A stretch of 62,500 nt of DNA, taken from the NCBI GenBank assembly GCA_030141605.1, contig JAQGDQ010000881.1:1-62500 (forward strand), written 5' to 3'. Under the pieces are notes generated by a model. The model searched no databases, was not told where the DNA came from, and worked only from the letters and a program-made list of their open reading frames with translations. Positions within the stretch are counted from its first letter, which is position 1, and the number at the start of each line of letters is the position of its first letter. This DNA is from Tubiluchus corallicola (Eukaryota > Priapulida > Priapulimorpha > Priapulimorphida > Tubiluchidae). Positions 46,409 to 57,867 of the stretch are shown here, piece after piece. The position numbers were made by a program, and so were the translations under genes.

Positions 46409-46460
46409 AAATGAGAGAGTGAGAGAAAAAAGAAAGAGAGGCAGAGAGAGAGAGAGAGAC
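46378..46460. repeat. (GA)n microsatellite
   Basis: Duplicate of 27770-27842, with a longer uninterrupted GA run. Confidence 0.95.
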
Positions 46461-47217
46461 GACTAAGTGAACTGCCTTGTCTTAAATAATTTTAGTTTCT
46501 GGAGTTTCTCAAAAAATACCTTTGGTTTTCTTGTGGATGGAGATTCACTAGAAAGATAGTTTCGTAACTAATCATAACCTAGCAAACAAAGTTTGATCAT
46601 GATCTCAAGCTAATACTAAAGTATCAAAAAATTATACGTACTGATAGTAATATATCGTAATACGTTATTGAGAATTTGTTGTCATTGAGAAACGAATTTT
46701 AACTTAACGAATAAAAAGATTGGAAGTTTTGCACTTTCAAAGATTGCACTCTTGTGGTATTTCTGGTGATTAATATTTCATGTAAACATATTGAGCGACA
46801 GTCTGTTAATTGTTTCTAATTTTTGTCTAACTTGAGATAATTTTTTATCATTATTGTTTATAAACTATTATGTTGTACTTCTAAATATTTTAAAGTTATA
46901 TTAAGTTATTAAATCATTTTAGCTTTGAAATAATTTGTGATAGTATTATACCGAATGTAATCAGGACAGGACTATGGAAAATATAAAATTAATCTAGGCC
47001 TGATTGAAAACGCAGGGTCTTTCATCTTTCGAGTTCTGTATGTATAAAAAGTTTAGACATACGTGCGTAAATAGAAAAAAAGAAATTATTTTTTATTTTC
47101 TCCAATTTTCCGGTTTTAGAATAACTCTCTGCTGTTGCGTTGTTGTGTTTATTAATAATAATTATTTGTAATTATCTGCGCCAATGACTACATGGCTACA
47201 TTTTCAATAATTTCTGT

Positions 47218-47539
47218 TCTTTATATTCTTATTTGAATTTCTTGGCGCAGATATACATGTATGTAATGATATATATATATATATATATATAATTTATATA
47301 AATTCACATAGATTTTATAAAAAATTAACTATCTAATATATCAAAATGGAATTCATTGATGACCGATTTAGTACAAAACTGTTCATTGTCAAGGATCTAA
47401 AACACAGAATTTTTTAGAATTAAGAAACAACGTCGAAGTACAATTCAGAAGTTAATTTTGTTAAAACGTAAAAATTGTCTTAATCTTGCAAGAATAATCA
47501 AACCTGCCTAATATACATTACAATTATCAGTTAAAGAAG
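47218..47539. other. AT-rich spacer with TA run
   Basis: A TATATA run at 47270-47291; nothing else recognised. Confidence 0.5.
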
Positions 47540-48172
47540 TTAAAGGAAAACCGGACCCAATCTTAAACTGTAGATCAAAACAATCTACTCTTTCAAATAT
47601 TGAATGGAAACAAACTATTTTTTTCAAAAATGACTTACGTGAAAGAATTACGCACAAACACAATTTCACGTTCGCGCCACTAGTTCTTCGCTGTTACATG
47701 CACTTCGCCATCCGCTAGTTAAACGAGCACTAGCGCTTACATTTCGGAAACGCATTGCACAAAAACAGGTGCTGTACCTCTCAGTTAAGATGGGTTAGAT
47801 TGTGATAAGCTGCGCACGTTTGACAGCTCATGTGTGAACACAGCGGTAAATTTGAAATTTGAATTTTTATTTTAAAACTTACCTAGTTTTTGTACAACAC
47901 ACTGAATATCTTACAGTAGCACTGTACTTCAATTTTCGCTTTTGCAAACACGCGCAACACGCTAGTGGAATATTTTTGCTGTAGAAAATTATGTTTGTTT
48001 GTGATGTCATCAATAGTTCGGCTCGACCGCCGTTAATTAAGTTTTTAATCTATTATTTAATTATCAGAAACGCTTTTGCAGCATTAATTGTGTTAAAATG
48101 AATACTTTTGTCGGACTTGAAAATGGAGTAGTTTATGAAAAATCATCCTGTCTTCCTTTAAGTGCCACTAAA
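47540..48172 (-). repeat. Interspersed repeat family E, copy 3 (inverted)
   Basis: The reverse complement of 18424-19035. It begins AAAGGAAAACCGGACCCAAT and ends CCTGTCTTCCTTTAAGTGCC. The terminal TTAAAGGAA blocks form short inverted ends. A further inverted fragment is at 48585-48770. Confidence 0.8.
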
Positions 48173-50009
48173 CAGTAGCTGGTGCTAGGTATGCCTACGT
48201 CTGCTATTACATGGCAATTTTGACTATGTGAGAAGCATCTAGAAATGATAGATTTAACGTGAAGTCAACGAATTACAAAATTTCTACAGTTTGCTTAAAA
48301 ATTCCGTTATTCTAATATTGTGTTTAACTGTGTTTGTCTAGAAATTAGTCATTCGATCAATTATGTTCAAATTTAAAGTGGTTACGTTGCTTTAATCTAC
48401 AGGATTACACCTTAAAATGTGTAAGTAATTAACATTAATTGAGTAAATAATTAATTTACAGATTTTTTTGGTTTTTAGATACGCATGTAAACTTGCCAGC
48501 ACGTAGTAGGTAAGCTGGTGGGTTACTTAGTTTGTAGAGTTTGCTGTATAAGTTAAAAAAAATTCTGAAGCACCTGGCGGGATGAGTGTGGATGTTAGTT
48601 TGTGATGTCATCAATAGTTGGGCTCGCCTGTCGTTAATTAAGATTTTGATCTGTTATTTAATTACTGAGAAATGCTTTTCCAGTATTAACTGTGTTGAAA
48701 TATATATAATTTTTATAGGACTTGAAAATGATGTAAGACAGGAAAAGTTATCCTATCTTCCTTTAAGGGGAAGGAAAAGAGAATTTTAAAGTAAATGAGC
48801 TTGTAAAATGAGCGCCCCCAAGCGTGAAGTGATCGCGATTTTAAATTGATTTTACTAATTACACGAGATGCTCATCACAATATTACTGCTGAAACTTTCT
48901 AACATTTTCTTCAAATGTTAAAATAAGCTCAGCTTCCCGAGTGACTTAGCTTTTGCTTTAAGTGACTCTGTACTCGTTCTATATAGATCCCAGCTAAACT
49001 ACAGAACGTCAAGGTAAAGTTTGAAAATGCTGAACTAAAACATTTATTTCACACAATTGTTGCAATCATCAGTTAATGCACTTAAACTAAATACTTTCGA
49101 ATTCTGCTTCTGCCTCCTCATCTTTTTCTTTAGGAAACCCGCAGCTTTCAGTATTTTATACATCATTCATTCATTGAAGCCAAGCTGGCACGGCTGAACT
49201 AACAACATCAATGCCAACCCTCTAATACTAGTAGAGAAACCCAACACCAGGGGGCATTAAATATTCAAAACTTGATGGGATAATCAATCATAAACTGCAG
49301 CGCCAATGCGTCCTGAATAGTCACGTGATATGCAATCCAGCTCTATTTAAAGAGATGTAATTGAGACATTTACCTGATGGAAGCCACGTCTAAAATTGCA
49401 CGTGTGGGGGATTATTAAAGTACAAGACAACAGTCTTGATACGTAGAGCTTAAAAAACTTCTTCTTGAATCTTTATATCACTTACATACTGGCTTTTTGC
49501 ATGTAGGACTTGCGTCGGTACTAACGCTGTATAAAACATGTAAATTTAATCTCCCGCATGACCGTTAAGCGCAGAAATACAATTCAAATTCATTTTTTAT
49601 TCCGGTAACTAAGACCATATAAAATACAAATACAAATACAAATGTAAAATACAAAATACAAATACAAATATAAAATACAAATACAGCACTAAAATGAAAT
49701 AAAACACAATGAAATAAAATAATAAAAATATTAGATGTTTAACCTGTAACTTACTTTGAAAATGTATCTTATTGTTACTGTTACTATAATTTTTAACGTT
49801 GTTTTTACAAATTAACATGTAAGCTGTTTATGTTACGAAAGTTTAATGCAATATCAGGGAATTGTATTTGTCAATTATTTCATCTAATGAAGTATTAGAT
49901 TAATCCATTAGCCCATTGAACTGTGAAGACATCTGTAAATTCACTTTAAATAAATAAAGTTTAAACGAAACTTAAAGTGAAAAAGTTTTGCAGTTTCCAC
50001 ACAATTTAA
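48173..50009. other. Spacer with dispersed repeat fragments
   Basis: 48585-48770 is a family E fragment. 48805-48975 is an inverted partner of 21045-21240. 49617-49712 is an AAATAC-type simple repeat, which explains the minus-strand Phe/Tyr-rich open frame there. The rest is AT-rich without recognised genes. Confidence 0.6.
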
Positions 50010-50945
50010 ATACCCTAACCTTAACCCAAACTTAACACTAACCCTAATGCTAATCCTACGTTAGCCCAACTCTAACCCTAACCCTAATGCTAATCCTAAC
50101 CCTAACCCTAATCCAACCTTAACCCAACTCTAACCCAACCCTAACCTAACACTAACTCTAACCCTAACCCTACTCCTAACTCTAACCCAACTATAACCCA
50201 ACCCTAACCTAACACTAACGCTACTATAGTGCTAACCCTAACCCTACCCCTAACCCAACTCTTACCCTAACCATAACCCAACCCTAACCCTAACCCTTAT
50301 CCTAACCTCAACCAAACCCTAACCCTAATCCTAACCCAACCCTAACGCTAATGCTAATGCTAACCTTAATCCTAATCCTCACCCTATCCCACCCTAATCT
50401 AACCCAACCCTAACCTAACACTAACGCTAATATAGTGCTAACCCTAGCCCTAGCCCTACCCCTAACCCAACTCTTGCCCTAACCATAACCCAACCCTAAC
50501 GCTAACCCTTATCCTAACCTTAACCCAACTCTAACCCAACCCTAACCCAACCCTAACCTAACACTAACTCTAACCCTAACCCTACCCCTAACTCTAACCC
50601 AACTCTAACCCAACCCTAACCTAACACTAACTCTAACCCTAACCCTACCCCTAACTCTAACCCAACTCTAACCCAACCCTAACCTAACACTAACGCTACT
50701 ATAGTGCTAACCCTAACCCTACCCCTAACCCAACTCTTACCCTAACCATAACCCAACCCTAACGCTAACCCTTATCCTAACCTCAACCCAACCCTAACCC
50801 TGATCCTAACCCAACCCTAACGCTAATGCTAATGCTAACCTTAATCCTAATACTCACCCTATCCCAACTCTAACCCACCCTAACTTAACCCAACGCTAAC
50901 CGTAATGCAACACTAATCCAAACACTGATCATAACCCTAACCCTA
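50010..50945. repeat. Degenerate interstitial telomere-like (CCCTAA)n array
   Basis: CCCTAA units mixed with CCCAAC, CTCTAA, ACACTAA and GCTAAT variants. A block with AACACTAACGCTACTATAGT occurs near 50209 and 50688, with a variant near 50418. About 200 bp around the first and third are almost identical, 480-490 bp apart. Too irregular for an active telomere. It lies 0.14 kb before the bHLH gene's start codon. Confidence 0.92.
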
Positions 50946-51084
50946 ATATTCTTCACAAAGTAATTTCTTGTGTGTGGGTTATTGTTAACTTTAGCCACTA
51001 ATAGTTACTCAGCAAGAAAGTCTACCCTTTTCTAACTCTTTTAACTAACTTTAGTGTTACTTCTTTAGCTGATATTTGGACGCA

Positions 51085-51334
51085 ATGAGAGAGATGAACT
51101 ACAATCGTCCATCGTGTAGAGGTGGTTCAGAATCTGATGAAATTTGTCCAGATTCCTCCTCGATGGCCTACGAGACGTCTTGTGCCATGGCGTCGTCTTG
51201 TAAACACGTTCCACTGACCAGTTTACATCACAGTACAGCTTGCGGTGAGCAGAGGAGAGTTCTGTCAAGCGGAGGAGGCGCTAGGTTGGATCCCTTCTCT
51301 CCATATGCAACGATACCACTTCCCTTTCCTTATG
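51085..51334 (+). CDS. ASCL: bHLH gene exon 1
   Basis: First ATG at 51085 (CGCAATGAGAG). It encodes the low-complexity N-terminus ending LPFPYG. In-frame sequence after the donor runs only to 51381, without similarity, supporting the splice. Confidence 0.8.
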
Positions 51335-52716
51335 GTAAGAAGCTCTTATTTATCTTAAAATACAAGAAAGACGTTTCATAAATAAAGCTTAAAAACTTCT
51401 CCTTGAAATTTAGTCATTAAGACGCCAGAAAAACACTGCTTAAATAAATCATGAAAAATTCGCCTTGAAATTTAGTCATTAAAGCACCAGAAAAACACTT
51501 CTTAAATAAAATTTCAAAAATTCGCCTTGAAATTTAGTTATTAAAGCGCCAGAAGAAACATTCTTAAACAAAACTTAAAAAATTCGATTTGAAATTTAGT
51601 CATTAAAGCGCCAGAAGAAACACTTCTTAAACAAATCTTGAAAAATTCGCCTTGAAATTTAGTCATTAAAGCGCCAGAAGAAACACTTCTTAAACAAATC
51701 TTGAAAAATTCGCCTTGAAATTTAGTTATTAAAGCGCCAGAAAAAACACTTCTTAAATAAAACTTGAAAAATTCGATTTGAAATTTAGTCATTAAAGCGC
51801 CAGAAGAAACACTTCTCAAATAAAACTTGAAAAATTCGCCTTGAAATTTAGTCATTAAAGCACCAGAAAAAACACTTCATAAATAAAACTTCAAAAATTC
51901 GGCTTGAAATTATATGCAGAGCTTGCCTTGGCAGTAACACTGTATAAAACTCATAAATTTAAACTCCAGCGATGACCGTTAGGTGCAGCCATTTTAACAT
52001 TGAAAAGTCGTTTGAAACACACAAAAAACTCTTTATAAATAAAGCTTAAAAACTTCGCCTTGAAATAGTGCATACACTAACATGGTGTCTTATTGCCTAC
52101 AAAGGTAGCATTAACAGTAACGCTGTATAAACCGATGTATGCTTTAAATTGTCTCGCGAAATTTTCTCATTGAACCACACGGGTCGTCACCCAAACGACC
52201 CACATTAAATGACGCTGCCTGTGACCTACTGACCGACTTCATGTTCTGTTTACATTCACTAAATGTTCTTCAATGGTGAAAGATTTCACCCGTGAAGCAC
52301 TTGACAAGTTTAATATTCAATATCCACTGGCTTCAGTTAACTTAGTACTTTTGCATTTTTTTAAATTCGCATGATTTTTAGGTATTCATCCGTTTGCGTT
52401 TGAACCAGCCTTTATCAGACGACGCAACGAGCGGGAGCGACAGCGAGTGCGTTGTGTGAACGAGGGTTATGCACGACTCAGGGATCACTTACCCATGAAA
52501 GACGCTGAAAAACGTTTAAGCAAAGTGGAAACCTTACGCAGTGCTATAGACTATATCAAACATCTACAAGACATTCTCAAGTCAGAAAACAGAAACAAAA
52601 CAGAGTTGAATAAAACGGAGCAAACTTTGGATGTGAAATACGAACCCCCTAGTCATGAAGCGATAGTCAAAGAGGATGACGCATATAACTATGTCAGCAC
52701 CAGCGACGAAGATTAA
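51085..52716 (+). CDS. ASCL: Achaete-scute family bHLH transcription factor (ASCL3/4/5 type), two exons, 194 residues
   Basis: Nuclear DNA-binding factors of this family dimerise with E proteins on E-boxes and drive neural or secretory cell fates. Exon 1 is 51085-51334 (83 codons plus one base, donor ATG|GTAAGA). Exon 2 is 52382-52716 (acceptor GATTTTTAG). The junction restores Gly84 and leads into FEPAFIRRRNERERQRVR, which closely matches the vertebrate ASCL4 motif. The bHLH spans about 95-149: basic RRRNERERQRVRCVNEGYARLR, loop, then KRLSKVETLRSAIDYIKHLQ. The C-terminus is acidic (STSDED). Exon 1 is Ser-, Cys- and Pro-rich with PFPYG next to the junction. A second ATG at 51094 could also serve as the start. 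The assignment is firm to family; the ASCL4-like class is likely. Confidence 0.93.
51395..51910. repeat. 63-bp tandem repeat, about eight copies, in the bHLH gene intron
   Basis: Unit ATTAAAGCGCCAGAAGAAAC plus ACTTCTTAAACAAATCTTGAAAAATTCGCC and TTGAAATTTAGTC. A single related unit recurs near 52025-52070. Being a multiple of three, it gives a minus-strand open frame (51541-51855) that is not a gene. Confidence 0.93.
52382..52716 (+). CDS. ASCL: bHLH gene exon 2
   Basis: Carries the entire bHLH domain and the C-terminus. It stays open upstream of the basic region back to the acceptor AG at 52380-52381. Confidence 0.95.
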
Positions 52717-52984
52717 AATAACACGAAATGGAATTACTACTAAAATTTTCATTTCATTTTGATTTTTTGCATTTTTTCCTGTTTTAAGATCTGCTAGTCC
52801 AAATCTAGTCAAACATCTAGTCATATATTACAAGCCTAGTCAATTTTACTTGAAAGCGCCATTTTGTTTTATTCATCTTGTTTTAAATTGTTTATTTTTT
52901 ATTTTTGTGAATTAAATTTTCCTCTAAAACATTCTCTTAGCTACTGTACTTTTAAATGAACCATTATACAATTACATATTGAAG

Positions 52985-52990
52985 AATAAA
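52985..52990 (+). terminator. Poly(A) signal for the bHLH gene
   Basis: AATAAA 269 nt after the stop codon, in AT-rich 3' sequence; the first canonical hexamer on this strand. Confidence 0.6.
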
Positions 52991-53156
52991 GTCTAATTTA
53001 TTTATTACTATTATTGTATATATTATATTGTATTGTAATATTGTATTTTGTATATTGTACGTACATAAAAATCTATAAAAAAACACTATTGATAAATGAA
53101 ATTGGTAAACAATAATTGTTTTTGCTAAAGTTGATTCTTTTGCGTCTTAGCCGGGG

Positions 53157-53340
53157 TTAACTCCTTCAGGACCGTTAAGGACGTATGGCACATCTAGTGC
53201 TATAGTATTTATACGTGTTTACCCTGTTTGCCTGGATACGCCCTGGCAAAGAGGTTTATGAATGAACATGCAAGCTTGCAGGATAAGCAGTATTTGGCAT
53301 CGTGCCCAATTACCCATGGAATTATGCAATTATACTTGCT
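53157..53340. other. Possible piggyBac-like left end
   Basis: TTAACTCCTTCAGGACCG resembles the start of the adjoining TTAACCCTTTCAGTCCC element, but no matching right end is visible. It may be a truncated relative. Confidence 0.35.
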
Positions 53341-53807
53341 TTAACCCTTTCAGTCCCAAATTATTTTTTTAATAAGAATAATAGGCTTGGTACTTTTGTT
53401 CAGTATGTCCATCTTGTTTACACATAATATTTATTTTTTTTTCTACCTGTGCCCGCATGCTAAATATAGCCTGTATCCCACGGGATACATTGGGATTCAA
53501 TGGAAGCATAAAATGTGCTTCATTTTGCAACTGCTGATAATTTTTTAAAGTATTTAAGACATTTAGTATCCATGCTATGCTGATCTGTACAAAGTCGTCT
53601 CTAAAGTACTGTACCTTGCGCAGTTTTTTTTATGCTATGTAAATTTTCTAGTTTGCCATTTTATCACCATTTTTAGTCTATTGTTATTGGCTTAAAACAA
53701 AACAACTATTAACAGATCAAATAAATGTCAGTTTTAAAATTTTATTAATTTTAAAGGCAGAAAATATTCTCGCATCCAACGGTATACAACGGGTATGAAA
53801 GGGTTAA
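53341..53807. mobile_element. piggyBac-type MITE with TTAA target duplication
   Basis: TTAA (53341-53344) and TTAA (53804-53807) enclose inverted ends CCCTTTCAGTCCC and GGGTATGAAAGGG. TTAA duplication and CCCT-type ends are hallmarks of piggyBac transposons. The 459-bp interior has no transposase and contains the palindrome GTATCCCACGGGATAC near 53470. Confidence 0.88.
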
Positions 53808-54007
53808 CAGGCTTCCTCTAAAAACTTTATAATGTTCGCCCAATCGTTTGTGATTTGAGTTAACACAGTAGCCCGTCAAGCGCTATGCTATCCTCCCATC
53901 TCCTTGTCTAGGATATCCTTGAGCACAAGTTAAATGGTATATCAGCTTATTTTATATTATTGTTTTAATCTAGTAATGTAAAAGAAACAATAATGTCATA
54001 GTTTTTG

Positions 54008-54554
54008 TCGACACGTTCATTCTTCTTCTTCTTCTTCTTCTTCTTCTTCTCCTTCCCAGCTTTTCCCATTCGGGGTCGCCGTTGTGAATGAGTCTTCTCC
54101 ACGCATTCCTGTTGTTGACCATCTCTTCATTTATGTCTTCCCTTCCCACATGATCTTCACCGACTCTTCTTTTCAGGTGTCCATACCATCGCAATCTTGC
54201 GACGCTTCCGCTACTTTTACTGTTCCTCTGATATTATTATTTCTAATTTTATCTCTTCTTGTTATTCCCACCATCCATCTCAACATCCTCATCTCCACCA
54301 CACCCATTTTCTTCTCTTCGGTCTTCTTTAGAGAAGCTGCTTCCAGCCCATAGATTAGAGCGGGTCTGACCACTTCTTTGTGGACTTTCCCTTTAAGTCT
54401 CACCGACTCATTCATAGAAGGTTTTGGCGCAGTTTTTATAGGCGGATGCCCTTCCTGACCCTAACCCTCCCTATTTATCCTGGCTTGAGACCGGCACTTA
54501 ATTGGGCTGGCTTCCCCCCCCCTCCAGTTCCTAGGTTTTCTCGACACGGTCATT
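54008..54554 (-). mobile_element. RTE-type LINE 3' end, copy 2, with 14-bp target duplication
   Basis: The minus strand encodes VVRPALIYGLEA, EMRMLRWMVGITRRDKIRN and, in a second frame, RWYGHLKRRVGEDHVGR. This is the C-terminal region of RTE-clade reverse transcriptases. It ends in a GAA-type tail (TTCTTC from 54022). TCGACACGTTCATT (54008-54021) and TCGACACGGTCATT (54541-54554) flank it, 13 of 14 matching. A frameshift separates the two reading blocks. Confidence 0.88.
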
Positions 54555-55140
54555 ATCATTTACTAATCAGTTATAAAAAAAGTAGTTTGGACTTTATAAT
54601 GTAAGAGGCCAATATATCTCTTATATACTTAATATGATTTTAATACTATTACTTTCATACCGTCATTGTAAATATTATTATGTAAAAACCATGTAAATTA
54701 CTTCTAATAATTGTGCACATATTTTAATTCATCTATTCTTTGTTTCTATCTAGGTTACATCAAATTAGAAAGATGCTCCAACACAAACAACTTCCCGCGA
54801 ACCATATTTGGGTCGGAAACCTTGAGATAATATTTGAACTTGGGGCAAATTATGCACCAGTCTAGCTCTCCCGTCTTTTACCTCGAATATTAAAATAAAA
54901 AAAAATTAAAATCAGAAAAAGTTGTCGACACTAGCATTACTAGTTGTACTTTGCCTCAAGAAGTCTGTTTTAATTTATAGAAGCTTTATAAATTCACAGT
55001 AATTCATTTATACATCCATATGTAATCTTTGCACTCCATTATTATTATTAAGATGATTTATTTTCGAACACACCTGTACAATTAAGTTAGATAAGTGGTT
55101 CAATTAAAAGAAATTAGTTGACTAGTAGCAAAAGTAAAAA
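54555..55140. other. AT-rich spacer
   Basis: No exon, repeat or transposon end recognised. Confidence 0.5.
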
Positions 55141-55149
55141 TAAATGTTA

Positions 55150-55304
55150 AACACTGACAGCAACAGCAGCAGCTGCAACAACAACAACAACAACAACAAC
55201 GACAACAACGTCAACAATCACAACAACGACAACAATGACAACGACGACAACGAGAACAACAACAACAACAACAACAGCAGCACCAACAACAACAATCAAA
55301 ACAA

Positions 55305-55365
<61 letters not shown>

Positions 55366-55445
55366 AACAACAACAACAACAACGACGACGACAACGACAA
55401 CGACGACAACGACAACAACAACAACAACAACAACAAGAACAAGAA
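55150..55445. repeat. (AAC)n/(GACAAC)n microsatellite
   Basis: About 300 bp of AAC with GACAAC and GACGAC stretches. Long Asn/Asp, Thr and, on the other strand, Val or Cys frames arise only from the repeat. Confidence 0.97.
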
Positions 55446-55607
55446 CAACAAGCACGGATATTATTTACATACAAGAAGACAAAGCAATTAATTAAAAAAG
55501 ATTCTACATATTGTAATATTTCTCTCAATTGATAGTTTGATAAAAAATTAAAATTCCTGTTTCCTATACAACTTATACAATCTTTTGCCAAGTTTATTGT
55601 CGTTAGC

Positions 55608-56450
55608 TTAACTCGCATCTTTTACAATTTTACGAGATAGTACAAGAAAATTTCTAATTACATCTTCTAAATAAACATTATTTTCTATAACAATTTTATA
55701 CAAGTTTAAACCCATTATTGAGTTTACGTCATATAATGTATGTTTGGTCATAAAGTTAGTTGTCGAGTTAATACTATTTTTGCAACCTACATAGAATTTA
55801 AGAAACCGTTTTTCAAAGTGTTTACTGGGCTGAACGGCATCAGTAATATGAGACAAAATGTAAGTGTGAGTTCCATACGACTGTTTCCATAATTTACGGA
55901 TAGCTGTATTCCAAGCGGTATGAATAGAATGTATCTTTGAATTATTTAACCTCCAACCAGGGCCGGAACTAGATGTGGCAAACAGGGGGGGGCGCAAAAA
56001 ATTTCTGGGGGGGGGGGCGAGGTATCCGAAGTGGTTAAATAATGGTTAAGCCAATTTTTAACCCCTTTTATACTGCATGCAGGCCTATAATTAGCATGTG
56101 CGTACGACGGCGTAGTGGACAAAGCAATAATGAGAAAATTAACTCTCAGTTAACCTAACGTTATTAATGTGCCTCTAACTAAATTGTTATTTACAGAAAT
56201 TTATCACACACAAGTTTTAAGAAAATAATACACTGAAGCTACCAAACATTTTTTTACCTAATTCTAATTCATATTGAAAATGATTACATGCGAACTGCAA
56301 TTTTCACTGCAAAAAAATTATTTGTCCGATTTTGCAAGGGGGGCGCAAATTTTGACAGGGGGGGGGGTGCACGCGCCCCCCTCGCTCCCCCTAGTTCCGC
56401 CCCTGCCTCCAACTCTGGCAACCATAATATCCTAGACAATAGTTTGCAGT
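55608..56450 (-). mobile_element. LINE 3' fragment interrupted by a MITE
   Basis: The minus strand from 55997 to 55608 encodes AWNTAIRKLWKQSYGTHTY, RFLKFYVGC and similar blocks typical of non-LTR reverse transcriptase C-terminal regions. The MITE at 55958-56405 splits it. Beyond the MITE, the minus strand continues in the same frame with YYGCQSW. A stop about ten codons further shows that the element was already dead or truncated. Confidence 0.78.
55958..56405. mobile_element. hAT-type MITE with 8-bp target duplication
   Basis: Ends CAGGGCCGGAACTAG and CTAGTTCCGCCCCTG are inverted repeats, followed inward by G-rich runs (GGGGGGGGCGC). CCTCCAAC occurs on both sides (55950-55957 and 56406-56413). 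448 bp, no transposase. Confidence 0.92.
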
Positions 56451-56618
56451 AGTTTACACTTTAAGACAGAACAAGCAAAGTTGCACATATACTATTAGCA
56501 TGAAATGAAATCGCCCCATTTACTAAGAATATCAGCATCTTGTGTTACGTCATCATCACATGTAATTATGTGACATAAATGAGTGATTTTATCTGTCCCG
56601 GTTAAAGGCGTATACGCC

Positions 56619-57103
56619 AGGCTGCATAAGATTATGGATATCCATAAAATAAAATTTGAAAAATCCGTAAAATAAGAAATGCATGAAATAAAAATATATT
56701 TTTTTTGTGATTTTCTGTACAAAATAAGGCAATCAAAACTGAATACAGGCATTGGATCTCAAACTTCAGCCTAGAGGGCATTCTACATTCGTACCAAATA
56801 GACGAATTATTTGAACTGAAGTGATGAATTACAAGGCATTGTCTCGTAAAATTTGATTAAATTTGAAGTGATATGAAACGATAAAATTAAAACGAAACCG
56901 ATAAAATTAAAACTAAGTCCTGCGTGTTTAAAAACACGTCTCAAGCACTCCTGTTTCTACTTTTTAATTGATTTCCCCCTGGGCATCTCGTTCCAGATAT
57001 AGTCTATTTCTTATTTTATTGATATCCATAAAATAAAATTTCAAAAATCCATAAAATAAGCTATTTTATTAATTTTATACATATCCATAATCTTATGCAC
57101 CCT
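56619..57103. mobile_element. MITE with long terminal inverted repeats and 9-bp target duplication
   Basis: AGGCTGCATAAGATTATGGA at the left is mirrored by TCCATAATCTTATGCACCCT at the right, and the similarity continues inward (ATCCATAAAATAAAATTT). Flanks GTATACGCC and GCGTATGCC agree at 6 of 9 positions, the differences all transitions. Nine-base duplications suggest a Mutator-type element, but this is inference. Confidence 0.7.
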
Positions 57104-57867
57104 GCGTATGCCTATTTATGGATATTCTCAGAATAAATTTAGTCTCGTTACTTGCAATATAAAATACGCGCCTATAATATATATTAAAAAATTCAATGCA
57201 AAAGGGCTTAAATAGAGGAATATGTTTTACCCAAGTAAGTTATTATTAATGCTTTAATAATCACAAATTGTCATAGGCATTCTTAAAATAGAGAACTGCA
57301 CATAAAACCAGCATTAATCACCCGAATTATTCATGATTACAAACCCACTTGAATTTGTAAGCTTGACTAAACATATGCAGAATAAATCCTGTGTTTCGTG
57401 TTTGTCTCACAGACGAAACCATTTTCATGCAGGGGGTGTTTCTCCCCCCAACAATATATGTTAGCGTAATAAATAAAATATTTTAAAATTGTTGAAGCGA
57501 AACAGAAAATTTGCAAAACTGAGTTGTATGAGATAATCAGTACAAAGGTTTTATTTCTTTGAAAAGAATGTCTTTGTTAACCGTCACTGTGAAACTTAAC
57601 ACCCTCCGTTTTGTCAATTTTGTTTCTGAAGCACGCAAAAAGGCTAGAAGCGAAATGGTATCGATCCGAAAAACAATTTAGTTTCAGCCAATCAAAATGC
57701 ACCGTGGGGCAGGTGTGCTGTGACGTCACGCAGCTGTTCAGCTATGAACTTGCAGGGACGAATTCATTATGATGATTATGTTAACAAAACTCATACTCGG
57801 GGGGCGTATCCAGTCAACTGAGATCACGCTACAGAACATATGTGAGGCTTTTTATTACAGGCAGTTA
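57104..57867. other. Spacer
   Basis: AT-rich, with a GC-richer patch at 57650-57770 that includes TGACGTCA. No confident exon. The 57769-58035 open frame extends into LINE 3' sequence and is not supported. Confidence 0.45.

Larger units (their letters stand above)
43705..47217 (+). repeat. Segmental duplication, copy 2
   Basis: The paralogue of 24755-28613 in the same orientation. It starts inside former SULT intron 6 and ends at TTTTCAATAATTTCT, after which the sequence differs (GTTCTTTAT rather than the satellite). It has two 68-bp units (45085-45210) and an extra block at about 45690-45975. Confidence 0.95.

Noticed and set aside
51541-51855. 104-codon minus-strand frame with 21-residue repeat
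   Set aside because: The 63-bp intronic repeat is a multiple of three and stays open by that alone.
55144-55618. Asn/Asp-, Thr-, Val- and Cys-rich frames
   Set aside because: All come from the AAC trinucleotide run.
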